Positions 16,159 through 23,224 of a stretch of 48,044 nucleotides of DNA are shown here, in pieces (positions within the stretch are counted from its first letter, which is position 1; each line of letters begins with the position of its first letter). A program made the position numbers and the translations under genes. The stretch is from Caedimonas sp. (lineage in GTDB: Bacteria > Pseudomonadota > Alphaproteobacteria > Caedimonadales > Caedimonadaceae). Under the pieces are notes generated by a model. That model did no database searches and had not been told where the DNA came from. It worked only from the letters and a program-made list of their open reading frames with translations. The stretch is taken from positions 1-48,044 of the forward strand of contig JAEUKR010000043.1 in NCBI GenBank assembly GCA_016794245.1, written 5' to 3'.

Positions 16159-17697
16159 ATGTCAAAAGCTCCAGATGTGCCAGCTGAACAAGAGTTTGCA
16201 AGTATTCGCGGAATTTTCTGGCCCATTCATAATTTTGAGCTTAAAAAGTTCCTTCCCATGGGATTGATGATGCTTTGCATCCTTTTCAACTATACGGTGC
16301 TGAGAGACACAAAAGATGCCCTGGTTGTTCTGGCCCCTGCGGGGGGAGCGGAAACAATCTCGTTTCTCAAGCTTTATGGCGTTACGCCTTCGGCTATTCT
16401 TTTCATGGTTATCTTTGTGAAATTGGCGAATGCTTTAAATCGAGAGAGTCTTTTTTACGCGATTGTTATTCCGTTTCTGGTATTTTTTGCTTGCTTTGCC
16501 TGGATTATTTATCCTAATCGTTATGCGCTGCATATTGGTCTTGAGACTATTCAGTCTTTGCAGGCCACTTATCCTAACTTCCATTATGTTTTCCCCGTTA
16601 TTGGAAACTGGAGCTTTAGCCTGTTTTATATTCTGTCTGAGCTTTGGGGCAGCGTGGTTCTTTCGATGCTTTTCTGGCAGTTCGCAAACCATATTACGCG
16701 CGTCGCGGAAGCGAAAAGATTTTATGGTCTGTTTGGCATGATTGGCAACTTTGGATTGGCTCTCTCTGGAAGCTTGATTTATGTTTGTTCAAATTACGCC
16801 AATTCACTGGATGAAAGTATTGATACATGGGGCATTAATCTAAAAATTCAAATGACTATGGTTGTCATTTCGGGGATTATTACCATGAGTCTTTATTATT
16901 GGATGCACCGAAGTGTGCTGACGGATCCTCATTTTTTTGTTGCAGAAGAAAGCGGCGCGAAATCCAAAAAAAACAAGCCAAAACTTTCTTTGTCGGAAAG
17001 TATGAAATATCTTCTTCAGTCAAAATATTTAGGGTTGATCGCGCTTATCGTGCTCGCTTATGGTATTACCATCAACCTGGTTGAAGGTGTCTGGAAAGGG
17101 CAAATCAAGATTCGTTTCCCAAAAGAGAACGATTACCTTGCTTTCATGGGGCAATTCTCGTTTATGACGGGATGTGTCACAATCGTGATGATGATTGTGG
17201 GCAATAACATTCTTCGTCGTCTGAGCTGGAAAACGGCCGCTTCAATTACGCCGGTCATGATTTTAGTGACCAGCTTGATCTTTTTTGGGTTCATTATGTA
17301 TTCGAACCAGATTGGCGATCCTTTTTCTCCATTCCTGGGGACAACGTTGGTGATGGGTGCCATCATGATTGGTCAGTCCCAGAATATTTTGTCAAAAATG
17401 ACAAAGTATACCTTCTTCGATCCTACCAAGCAAATGGCCTATATTCCCCTTGATCCTGAGTTAAAAGTCAAAGGTCAGGCAGCGGTAGAGGTTATTGGAG
17501 GACGGGCTGGAAAATCTGGAGGCGCTTTTGTTCAGTCGACTTTGCTTGCAGCAATTGGCGGCAGTGTGACCTTGGCAAGCCTCGTGCACATTCTGGGTCC
17601 GATCGTGATTGTGGTGACAATTGCTTGGTTGGTCAGTGTATCTCGGCTAAGCAAAAGATTTGAAGACCTGACAAAAGGCAAATCAGCAGGGGCGTAA
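16159..17697 (+). CDS. tlc: ATP/ADP translocase (NTT/Tlc nucleotide antiporter)
   Basis: A 512-residue, about 12-helix inner-membrane carrier of the NTT family (TC 2.A.12), which exchanges bacterial ADP for host ATP or imports other nucleotides. The conserved opening FWPIHNFELKKFLPMGLMM, NYTVLRDTKDALVV, ELWGSVVLSMLFWQFAN, EAKRFYGLFGMIGNFGL and TFFDPTKQMAYIPLD are family-defining. The family is restricted to obligate intracellular bacteria and plastids, so the gene is the strongest marker of an intracellular lifestyle here. Which nucleotide is carried cannot be told from sequence. It is monocistronic with a 3' family A repeat. Confidence 0.95.
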   Translation: MSKAPDVPAEQEFASIRGIFWPIHNFELKKFLPMGLMMLCILFNYTVLRDTKDALVVLAPAGGAETISFLKLYGVTPSAILFMVIFVKLANALNRESLFYAIVIPFLVFFACFAWIIYPNRYALHIGLETIQSLQATYPNFHYVFPVIGNWSFSLFYILSELWGSVVLSMLFWQFANHITRVAEAKRFYGLFGMIGNFGLALSGSLIYVCSNYANSLDESIDTWGINLKIQMTMVVISGIITMSLYYWMHRSVLTDPHFFVAEESGAKSKKNKPKLSLSESMKYLLQSKYLGLIALIVLAYGITINLVEGVWKGQIKIRFPKENDYLAFMGQFSFMTGCVTIVMMIVGNNILRRLSWKTAASITPVMILVTSLIFFGFIMYSNQIGDPFSPFLGTTLVMGAIMIGQSQNILSKMTKYTFFDPTKQMAYIPLDPELKVKGQAAVEVIGGRAGKSGGAFVQSTLLAAIGGSVTLASLVHILGPIVIVVTIAWLVSVSRLSKRFEDLTKGKSAGA

Positions 17698-17707
17698 GTA
17701 TGTGCAT

Positions 17708-17905
17708 ATATCCTTCGTCTTTCAAGTTATGGAGGACGTTGGATGGGTTGTGTTGTCGGGGGAAATTTTGCCCCCGATCACAGTCCTGCTTACGAAGCCT
17801 CTCACGGGTCCGGGTCCTTTGCGTCCCTGGTCACGTGTATGCTGCGTGAGAGGCTCTCACCGGTGTGACCTTCCTGTTCCTACCTCTCGAAATCTTTTCG
17901 GGATA
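17708..17905 (+). repeat. Family A repeat, copy 4, enlarged by about 70 bp
   Basis: The left end ATCCTTCGTCTTTCAAG, middle CAGTCCTGCTTACG and TGTATGCTGCGTGAGAGGCT, and right end TCTCGAAATCTTTTCGGGAT are recognisable. The element is 198 bp because extra sequence is present, including the hairpin TCGGGGG (17756-17762)/CCCCCGA (17771-17777) and a second GCCTCTCACG/CGTGAGAGGC pair. It lies between convergent tlc and coq9. The remaining 17906-18011 holds nothing recognised. Confidence 0.65.
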
Positions 17906-18011
17906 GAGACAAAAAATCCAGCCTGATATTTGTATGATTTCAAACTTTGTGGCGTCTCTCAAACAAGGGAGCGTCATTCTTCGTCACGTTCCACAGGATT
18001 TCACAAGAGGG

Positions 18012-18638
18012 CTATTTTGCAAAAATTTTTTTCAGCCCCTGAGCCGTTTCCTTTATCTTTTGGGTCCAAAAAGGAAGCTTCATCACATCATCAATACGAC
18101 GATTCAGAAAAGCGCGCGTTTCAGCAAAATCAGTAGAAGAATCTCTTAACCAGAAGAAGAATGTTGAGGTGTAAACGCCTGATAATAATAAGCGTTTTGA
18201 ATAATAATTAAAGTCAGTCGCCTGGTCGCCCGCAGCATACCATATTTCGCTGACAGCGCTAAAAAGACTTTGAAAAGTCTGGGATGTTCTCAAAGGATGC
18301 GCCCGATAAAGAAGAACTTTGGGTAAAGCGATGCGATAAGGTTCGAGTACGTCAAGTCTTATCATCAGAGCGGTGGCAATTCGTTCTCACACACGCATGG
18401 AAGCCAGGTCAATCAGTTGCAATTTTTCAAGCATTTGACGGTCGATCATATGGATAAAATGTTGAAGAACCTTGTCGAGATCACCTTCAAAAGCGCGCCA
18501 CGCATCTTGTTCCTGAAAGCCTGCCTGAACGACGGCGTGTTTAAGCGCGTCATGGGACCAACCGTAAGAGGAAACAAACCCCAACATGTGTTGAACAATA
18601 TCGTCCCGGATTTCCGGGCTGTGAATTGATAATGACAT
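18012..18638 (-). pseudogene. COQ9 family ubiquinone biosynthesis protein, interrupted by an in-frame TGA
   Basis: The two parts are in one frame, separated by one nonsense codon at 18387-18389. The N-terminal 83 residues (GFVSSYGWSHDALKHAVVQA, then LEKLQLIDLASMRV) are the TetR-like part of COQ9. After TGA the same frame continues as ERIATAL and MIRLDVLEPYRIALPK, AGDQATDFNYYSKR, LLLSGVYTSTFFFWL and LNRRIDDVMKL, the lipid-binding COQ9 domain. Family members usually read MRVRERI here, so TGA replaces a codon that is normally Arg, consistent with CGA to TGA. COQ9 presents ubiquinone precursors to COQ7. It may be a recent pseudogene, a readthrough case, two polypeptides, or a sequencing error. 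There are no other disruptions, so decay is young. Confidence 0.85.
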
Positions 18639-18740
18639 AAACTTTTTCCTTTCTTTTGGTAAAGCATTCCCCTATAGTTAGGGAAATTTCAATGCATTAT
18701 GTGCAGAATTTCTAAACTTTTGAAAGGAGAGTGAGGGAAA

Positions 18741-18944
18741 GTGCAAGTCTCGGTTCGCGAAAACAATATAGAGCAAGCTTTGCGGTCGTTAAAAAAGAAA
18801 TTACAACGCGAAGGCATCTTTCGTGAAATGAAGCTGCGTCGTCATTTTGAGAAACCGTCTGAACGCAGGAAGCGTGAAAAATCGGAAGCTATTCGACGCC
18901 TTCGCAAAGTTCAGCGTAAGCGCGTGGAACGCGAAGGATTCTAA
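18741..18944 (+). CDS. rpsU: 30S ribosomal protein S21
   Basis: A 67-residue basic protein with the family signature [40 protein letters not shown] and [10 protein letters not shown]. It takes part in translation initiation on the 30S platform. The start is GTG 18741 (MQVSV), preceded by AGGAGAGTGAGGGA. It is not linked to dnaG-rpoD as in gammaproteobacteria, and it has its own terminator at 18993-19040. Confidence 0.96.
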   Translation: MQVSVRENNIEQALRSLKKKLQREGIFREMKLRRHFEKPSERRKREKSEAIRRLRKVQRKRVEREGF

Positions 18945-18992
18945 AGCATTTACTTTACAACTGATGAGTGAATAAAAAACAACGCTCTGATC

Positions 18993-19040
18993 GTATCCAT
19001 GATTACCGACTTTAGACAGTAATCATGGATACTGTTTTTT
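18993..19040 (+). terminator. Rho-independent terminator of rpsU
   Basis: A perfect 14-bp stem GTATCCATGATTAC (18993-19006) / GTAATCATGGATAC (19019-19032) with a 12-base loop, followed by TGTTTTTTC. It lies 48 bases after the rpsU stop codon. This is the clearest intrinsic terminator in the window. Confidence 0.85.
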
Positions 19041-19099
19041 CAGTAAAAATAGTGTATCCCTCTATAGCATTAAAGACGCCTTAACTTTTGACATTGTGC

Positions 19100-19260
19100 T
19101 CAAAGGTTAAGTTGAATTTTGGTGGCCGCAACAGGCAATGAAGGCAAGAAAGGTGACATCGAGCTTTTATAGCGGATGTCTAAATCTTTGAGTCTGCCAA
19201 AAAATATCTCAATTTTTCATTTAATTTCCCGTAAAAACTTCCATCCCTAAAAGACAGAGA
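19100..19260 (-). pseudogene. IS5-family transposase relic (C-terminal fragment)
   Basis: Reverse-strand translation gives REIK, a TGA stop, then KIEIFFGRLKDLDIRYKSSM and further PFLPSLPVAATKIQLNL ending at TGA 19100-19102. KIE.FFGRLKD followed by RY and a hydrophobic tail is the catalytic-Glu C-terminus of IS5-type transposases (compare KIERFFGRLKDWRRIATRYD in the family). The internal stop, missing residues and absent N-terminus show decay. It differs from the fragment at 2-121, so it derives from another element. It abuts the fliP relic. Confidence 0.6.
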
Positions 19261-19375
19261 GAAGGGAGACCGGGTTGGCGGCAACGTCGTCTTCTTCATG
19301 GACATTAATATCGAAGCCACAACAAGGTCAATAATCAAAAAGGGAATAAAAATTAGAAAGCCAGAATAGGACTCA
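19250..19375 (-). pseudogene. fliP relic (flagellar export apparatus), fragment
   Basis: Reverse-strand translation gives GFLIFIPFLIIDLVVASILM then SM, which is the near-invariant membrane segment of FliP. It continues KKTTLPPT where FliP has GMMMLPPT; after one frameshift the following codons read VSLL, as in PPxMVSLP. No start or rest of the gene is present. FliP is a core subunit of the flagellar type III export gate; the related SctR (injectisome) is less similar in this segment. It is probably a fossil of a lost flagellum, cut by the adjacent IS relic. Confidence 0.6.
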
Positions 19376-19420
19376 TGACAAAAGCTGTCGGAAAGGGGCT
19401 AAGGCTAATCAGTATCGTAT

Positions 19421-19454
19421 GGACGGCGATTGCTGAATCCCGCGATAGCCGTCC
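19421..19454 (-). terminator. GC-rich hairpin downstream of the sugar-phosphate antiporter gene
   Basis: GGACGGCGATTGC pairs with GCGATAGCCGTCC (seven outer GC-rich pairs plus inner pairs), starting 18 bases past the antiporter stop codon. No T run follows on the reverse strand; on the forward strand it is followed by TTAAAAAA. Probable 3'-end or mRNA-stabilising hairpin, not a classical intrinsic terminator. Confidence 0.45.
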
Positions 19455-19471
19455 TTAAAAAAGACATGAGT

Positions 19472-20800
19472 TTAGTTCTGCTCCAGGATGCGAGCGCGCT
19501 TGTTCCAGGTAAGAGCAAAGAAAAAAGCTCCAAAAATTGAGGCAATAATAAACGAATTGAAACCCCAGACCCATCCATAGAGATGGACAATTTTTCCAAC
19601 ACCAACCGCGGAAATGGCAGACCCCACATAGGCAAAGCTTCCTGTAAGTCCTGTCGCAACGCCTGCCGCGCGCTTTGAGGTCAGGTCAGCGCTTGCAATA
19701 CCTGCCATCACCTGTGGACCATAGACCAGAAAACCGGCCAGCATGAGAACGATGGTATCCAGAAATTCATATCCTGCGGGAATCATCCAGACGGCCCCAA
19801 TGGCCACTGCGCATCCCATCATGAACAAAGATCCGACAGGCCCGCGCCGTCCATCGAACATGTGGTCTGAAAGCCAGCCAGCCGTAATTCCTCCGACAAG
19901 CCCCGCGATTTCGAAAGCCGCAAGCTGTAATCCTGCAATCGCAAGACTGACCCCTTTAACTTCCTTGAGGAACATCGGCGCCCAGAAGAAGATCCCCATA
20001 CGGGGGATATAAAGGCACATTTGGGCAAAACCAACGAACCACACATATTTATTGGCAACAACCATCCTGAGAACTTCGCGCATCGTGATGCGCTCTTCCT
20101 CACGGGGATCAATTTTTACAACATCCCCTTTATATTCCTCTACGGGAGGAAGCCCCAATTCTCTGGGCGTGTCGCGCAGGCGATTAAAAATAAAAACGGC
20201 AAGGAGTGACGCGATAGCGCCTGGTATCCAAAATACGGCGCGCCAGCCATATTGATTGTTCAGCAGATATCCCGCAAGCAGGAAAATCGCGGCGGCGCCA
20301 ATCTGGTGGGAAGAGGCCCAGAAAGCCCATTTTGTGCCAAGCTCGCACGGTGAAAACCAGTGCGTAATCAAGCGTGCGCAGGGAGGCCACCCCATGGATT
20401 GAAACCACGCATTAATAATCCATAACCCTCCAAAAAACATCAGGCTTTCCCCATACGCCATGCCATAGCTGGTCAAAGCTGATCCTAAAAGTCCCAAAGC
20501 CATGAAATAGCGTGCGTCAGAACGATCGCTGACGTACCCGTTGATAAATTTGCCTACCCCGTAAGTGATTGACCACCAGGTACCAATCCACCCCAGGTCT
20601 ACTTTTGTAAAACCGAATTCTTCCGAGAGACCAGGCATCGCCATGGAAAAATTTTGTCTGACCAGATAAAAAGCCGCATAACCGATGATAGAGGCGTACA
20701 TGATTCGCAGACGCCAATAGCGAAAAGAATTTTTTTCAAGTGTTACAAGCTTTGTATATGTACTCAGCAGGTTTTCAGAGACTGTTCTTGCCACGGACAT
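19472..20800 (-). CDS. UhpC/GlpT-family organophosphate:phosphate antiporter (MFS)
   Basis: A 442-residue, 12-helix inner-membrane carrier. RYWRLRIMYASIIGYAAFYL and RQNFSMAMPGL are the organophosphate:Pi antiporter N-terminus (UhpT, UhpC, GlpT, PgtP). Also visible are GKFINGYVSDRSDARYFM, the family's GWPPCARLITHWFSPCELGT and the second-half GGITAGWLSDHMFDGRRGPV. The likely substrate is hexose 6-phosphate or glycerol 3-phosphate exchanged for phosphate; sequence alone does not separate transporter from UhpC-type sensor, and no uhpAB pair is adjacent. The start ATG has AAGGA ten bases upstream. It complements tlc as a host-metabolite importer. Confidence 0.85.
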   Translation of the reverse strand: MSVARTVSENLLSTYTKLVTLEKNSFRYWRLRIMYASIIGYAAFYLVRQNFSMAMPGLSEEFGFTKVDLGWIGTWWSITYGVGKFINGYVSDRSDARYFMALGLLGSALTSYGMAYGESLMFFGGLWIINAWFQSMGWPPCARLITHWFSPCELGTKWAFWASSHQIGAAAIFLLAGYLLNNQYGWRAVFWIPGAIASLLAVFIFNRLRDTPRELGLPPVEEYKGDVVKIDPREEERITMREVLRMVVANKYVWFVGFAQMCLYIPRMGIFFWAPMFLKEVKGVSLAIAGLQLAAFEIAGLVGGITAGWLSDHMFDGRRGPVGSLFMMGCAVAIGAVWMIPAGYEFLDTIVLMLAGFLVYGPQVMAGIASADLTSKRAAGVATGLTGSFAYVGSAISAVGVGKIVHLYGWVWGFNSFIIASIFGAFFFALTWNKRARILEQN

Positions 20801-20824
20801 TACAGTTTAATCCTTTATCCATAA

Positions 20825-20899
20825 GATACGATTTCCAGATCGTATCGAAAGAATTTTAAAAAGGGAATACCTTTTATGGGGTCGATTCATCATAATCGA
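20825..20899. promoter_or_regulatory. Two inverted repeats upstream of the antiporter gene (possible operators)
   Basis: GATACGAT-TTCCAG-ATCGTATC at 20825-20846 (perfect 8-bp arms) and TCGATT-CATCAT-AATCGA at 20882-20899 (perfect 6-bp arms, 6-base spacer). Both lie between the divergent antiporter gene and hemB. Symmetry and location suggest binding sites for a dimeric regulator; none is identified. Confidence 0.35.
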
Positions 20900-20981
20900 T
20901 TGAGCCTGATTATCAAAAATCTTTTTTGTGTTGTCAAACACGGCAATATAAGATAATAAAAACGAAAAAATAAATTTTCAT

Positions 20982-21013
20982 ATACCTAAAAGATTTTGAA
21001 ATCCTTTGGGTAT
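20982..21013 (+). repeat. Family A repeat, 32-bp end-only remnant
   Basis: ATACCTAAAAGATTTTGAAA followed by TCCTTTGGGTAT: an abbreviated left end directly joined to an intact right end. It ends 17 bases before the hemB start, so the hemB leader contains it. Confidence 0.65.
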
Positions 21014-21029
21014 AGCGCATGAGTCCTCA

Positions 21030-22037
21030 ATGAAACCTGTTCATAATGTTTATCCTTGCGTGCGGATGCGTCGTAACCGTCGTCATGACTGGATTCGCGA
21101 TCTGGTCGCCGAAACTTCTTTATCGGCAAAAGACTTTATTTGGTCCATTTTTGTTCGTGAAGATCCTGTTCCAGCAGAAATCAGGACTATGCCTGCGATT
21201 CGCCGGTATTCTGTTCATGAGTTGACTGAGGCGGTGGGGCAGGCGGTTGACCTGGGGCTGAGAGCGATTGCGCTTTTTCCTGTTATTGACAGCGAGAAAC
21301 GAACGGATGATGCGCGGGAAGCCCTCAATCAGGATAATGTTTTGTATCAGGCTGTTGGACTTTTAAAAAAGAATTTTCCTCATGTGGGAATTATCACCGA
21401 TCCGGCGTTAGATTCTTTTACAGATCATGGGCATGATGGCCTTTATATAAAAGATGACGTGGCGAATGATGAAAGCCTGGAAATTATTTGTCGGCACGCT
21501 CTTTTGCAAGCTCAGGCGGGCGCTGACATCGTCGCTCCCTCTGATATGATGGATGGTCGTGTGGGCGAGATCCGAAAACTTCTCGATCGACACGGATATC
21601 AGAATGTGGGGATTATGTCGTACGCCGCGAAATATGCCTCAAACTTTTATGGTCCTTTTCGTGAGGCGCTCGGCTCTGATCAATGTTTGGGCAAAGGTCA
21701 TAAACGCACCTACCAAATGGACCCTGCAAATGTTTGTGAGGCGTTAAGAGAGGTTGCTCTTGATATTTCAGAAGGAGCAGATTCCGTGATGATCAAGCCT
21801 GGTCTTCCTTATCTGGACGTCATCCGGCAAGTCAAAGACCGTTTTCTCGTTCCTACGTTTGCTTTCCATGTCAGCGGGGAATATGCTATGCTGAAAGCTG
21901 CTGCGGACGCCGGCATGTTATCCTATGAAAAGACTTTGATTGAGGTCATGACATGTTTTAAACGGGCAGGGGCAGATGGCGTCATCACCTATAGCGCTGT
22001 GGATATCTTAAAACTTTTAAGCCATGGAGGAAATTGA
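21030..22037 (+). CDS. hemB: Delta-aminolevulinic acid dehydratase (porphobilinogen synthase)
   Basis: Condenses two 5-aminolevulinate molecules to porphobilinogen in haem synthesis. From ATG 21030 (MKPVHNVYPCVRMRRNRRHD) the protein has 335 residues. The Schiff-base lysines are K201 (SYAAKYAS) and K256 (MIKPGLPYLD). The metal loop is Asp-rich, TDPALDSFTDHGHDG, rather than the Cys3 zinc site, so it is the Mg-type enzyme found in alphaproteobacteria. An upstream TTG at 21006 would start inside a family A remnant and is unlikely. The stop overlaps the following lipoprotein gene as TTGA. Confidence 0.95.
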   Translation: MKPVHNVYPCVRMRRNRRHDWIRDLVAETSLSAKDFIWSIFVREDPVPAEIRTMPAIRRYSVHELTEAVGQAVDLGLRAIALFPVIDSEKRTDDAREALNQDNVLYQAVGLLKKNFPHVGIITDPALDSFTDHGHDGLYIKDDVANDESLEIICRHALLQAQAGADIVAPSDMMDGRVGEIRKLLDRHGYQNVGIMSYAAKYASNFYGPFREALGSDQCLGKGHKRTYQMDPANVCEALREVALDISEGADSVMIKPGLPYLDVIRQVKDRFLVPTFAFHVSGEYAMLKAAADAGMLSYEKTLIEVMTCFKRAGADGVITYSAVDILKLLSHGGN

Positions 22038-22312
22038 GTCAGGTGTTGATTTTTTCTTCCCACGCAAAGTTTTTTTGGGTCGCTTCAATGTTGTTATTAC
22101 AGGGGTGTATAGGATCCGCGATTGTTTTTGGTGATGTGGAAGAAAATAATTACGGCAACCTCGGCAGCGTCCCTGATCGTCCGGCACGAAATAATTTAAA
22201 GTCTTACCAGAAAGAAAATAAACGCTTGCAGCATGATCATTCGTCGGCGGAATCTGTAAATAAAAAAATACGCGCCGCCTATATACCCAAAGATCGTCAA
22301 AAAGACCAATAA
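22034..22312 (+). CDS. Small putative outer-membrane lipoprotein
   Basis: 92 residues. A hydrophobic segment FFWVASMLLLQGCIGS carries a lipobox (LLQGC; Cys about residue 28). Position +2 after Cys is Ile, so outer-membrane sorting is likely. The mature part has YGNLGSVPDRP, which resembles the xxLxSVPxRP motif at the N-terminus of several alphaproteobacterial envelope proteins, then a Lys/Gln-rich hydrophilic tail. The proposed TTG start at 22034 overlaps the hemB stop, suggesting coupling. The function is not recognised. Confidence 0.6.
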   Translation: MSQVLIFSSHAKFFWVASMLLLQGCIGSAIVFGDVEENNYGNLGSVPDRPARNNLKSYQKENKRLQHDHSSAESVNKKIRAAYIPKDRQKDQ

Positions 22313-22336
22313 TCAGTTAGGTAAACTTTCCAGCTT

Positions 22337-23125
22337 TTATCCTTGCCGACCTATCATCTTTTGTTTTGTATCCGCAATCGCTTTGGCGGGGTTAAGACCT
22401 TTGGGGCAGGTTTTGGTACAGTTCATGATCGTATGGCATCGATAAAGACGATAGGGATCTTCCAGTTGATCAAGACGCTCGCCCGTGTATTCATCACGGC
22501 TGTCATTGATCCAGCGGGAAGCTTGCAAGAGAACGGCGGGGCCTGGATAACGATCTCCATTCCACCAATAGCTTGGACAGCTGGTCGAGCAACACATGCA
22601 TAAGATGCACTCCCATAATCCGTCCAGTTTTGCTCGGTCTTCAGGGCTTTGAAGTCGTTCTCGATCCGGATACTCAGGCGAGGCGGCCTGAAGCCACGGT
22701 TCAATGGAGGCGTATTGGGCATAAGCGACGCTCAAGTCTGGCACCAGATCTTTGATGACGGGCATATGAGGTAAAGGATAGATACGAACATCGCCCTTGA
22801 TCTCGTCAATGTGCTTCGTGCAGGCCAGCGTGTTGACCCCATCAATATTCATCGCGCAACTTCCGCAGACGCCTTCACGGCATGAGCGGCGAAAGGTGAG
22901 TGTCGTATCGATCTCGTTTTTAATTTTGATCAACCCGTCTAAGACCATAGGCCCACAAGCCATCAAATCAATTTCATAAATGTCCACCCGTGGGTTTTGA
23001 TCGGGATGATCGGGATCCCAGCGATAGATTTTAAAGAGTTTAATGTTGCGGCTTCCTTTTTGAGAAACAGGATATGTCTTCCCTTTTACGACTTTTGAAT
23101 TGTCAGGAAGTGTAAATTTAGCCAT
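22337..23125 (-). CDS. sdhB: Succinate dehydrogenase iron-sulfur subunit
   Basis: Electron-transfer subunit of complex II. Three clusters are visible: 2Fe-2S ([16 protein letters not shown]...LAC), 4Fe-4S ([16 protein letters not shown]) and 3Fe-4S ([17 protein letters not shown]). From ATG 23123-23125 (MAKFTLPDN) it has 262 residues, with CGGAG seven bases upstream. A longer frame to 23179 would need ATT and is rejected. Last gene of sdhCDAB on the reverse strand, 99 bases after sdhA. Confidence 0.96.
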   Translation of the reverse strand: MAKFTLPDNSKVVKGKTYPVSQKGSRNIKLFKIYRWDPDHPDQNPRVDIYEIDLMACGPMVLDGLIKIKNEIDTTLTFRRSCREGVCGSCAMNIDGVNTLACTKHIDEIKGDVRIYPLPHMPVIKDLVPDLSVAYAQYASIEPWLQAASPEYPDRERLQSPEDRAKLDGLWECILCMCCSTSCPSYWWNGDRYPGPAVLLQASRWINDSRDEYTGERLDQLEDPYRLYRCHTIMNCTKTCPKGLNPAKAIADTKQKMIGRQG

Positions 23126-23224
23126 TTTTTTCTCCGCTTGAGCTTCTGTTGATCTCCGCTTGGGTTCCTCTTGAATCAACCTTGTTCAGTTTCCCCAGAA
23201 TTTTATGGGCATGCTCTTAATTTA

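Noticed and set aside
18387-18389. TGA in coq9 as evidence of a reassigned genetic code (TGA = Trp)
   Set aside because: TGA is used as normal stop by ffh, msbA, metG and others, Trp is encoded by TGG throughout, and the expected residue here is Arg.
22288-22305. ATATACCCAAAGATCG inside the lipoprotein gene looked like a repeat end
   Set aside because: Only about 11 bases match and no second half or TTTCAAA arm follows.
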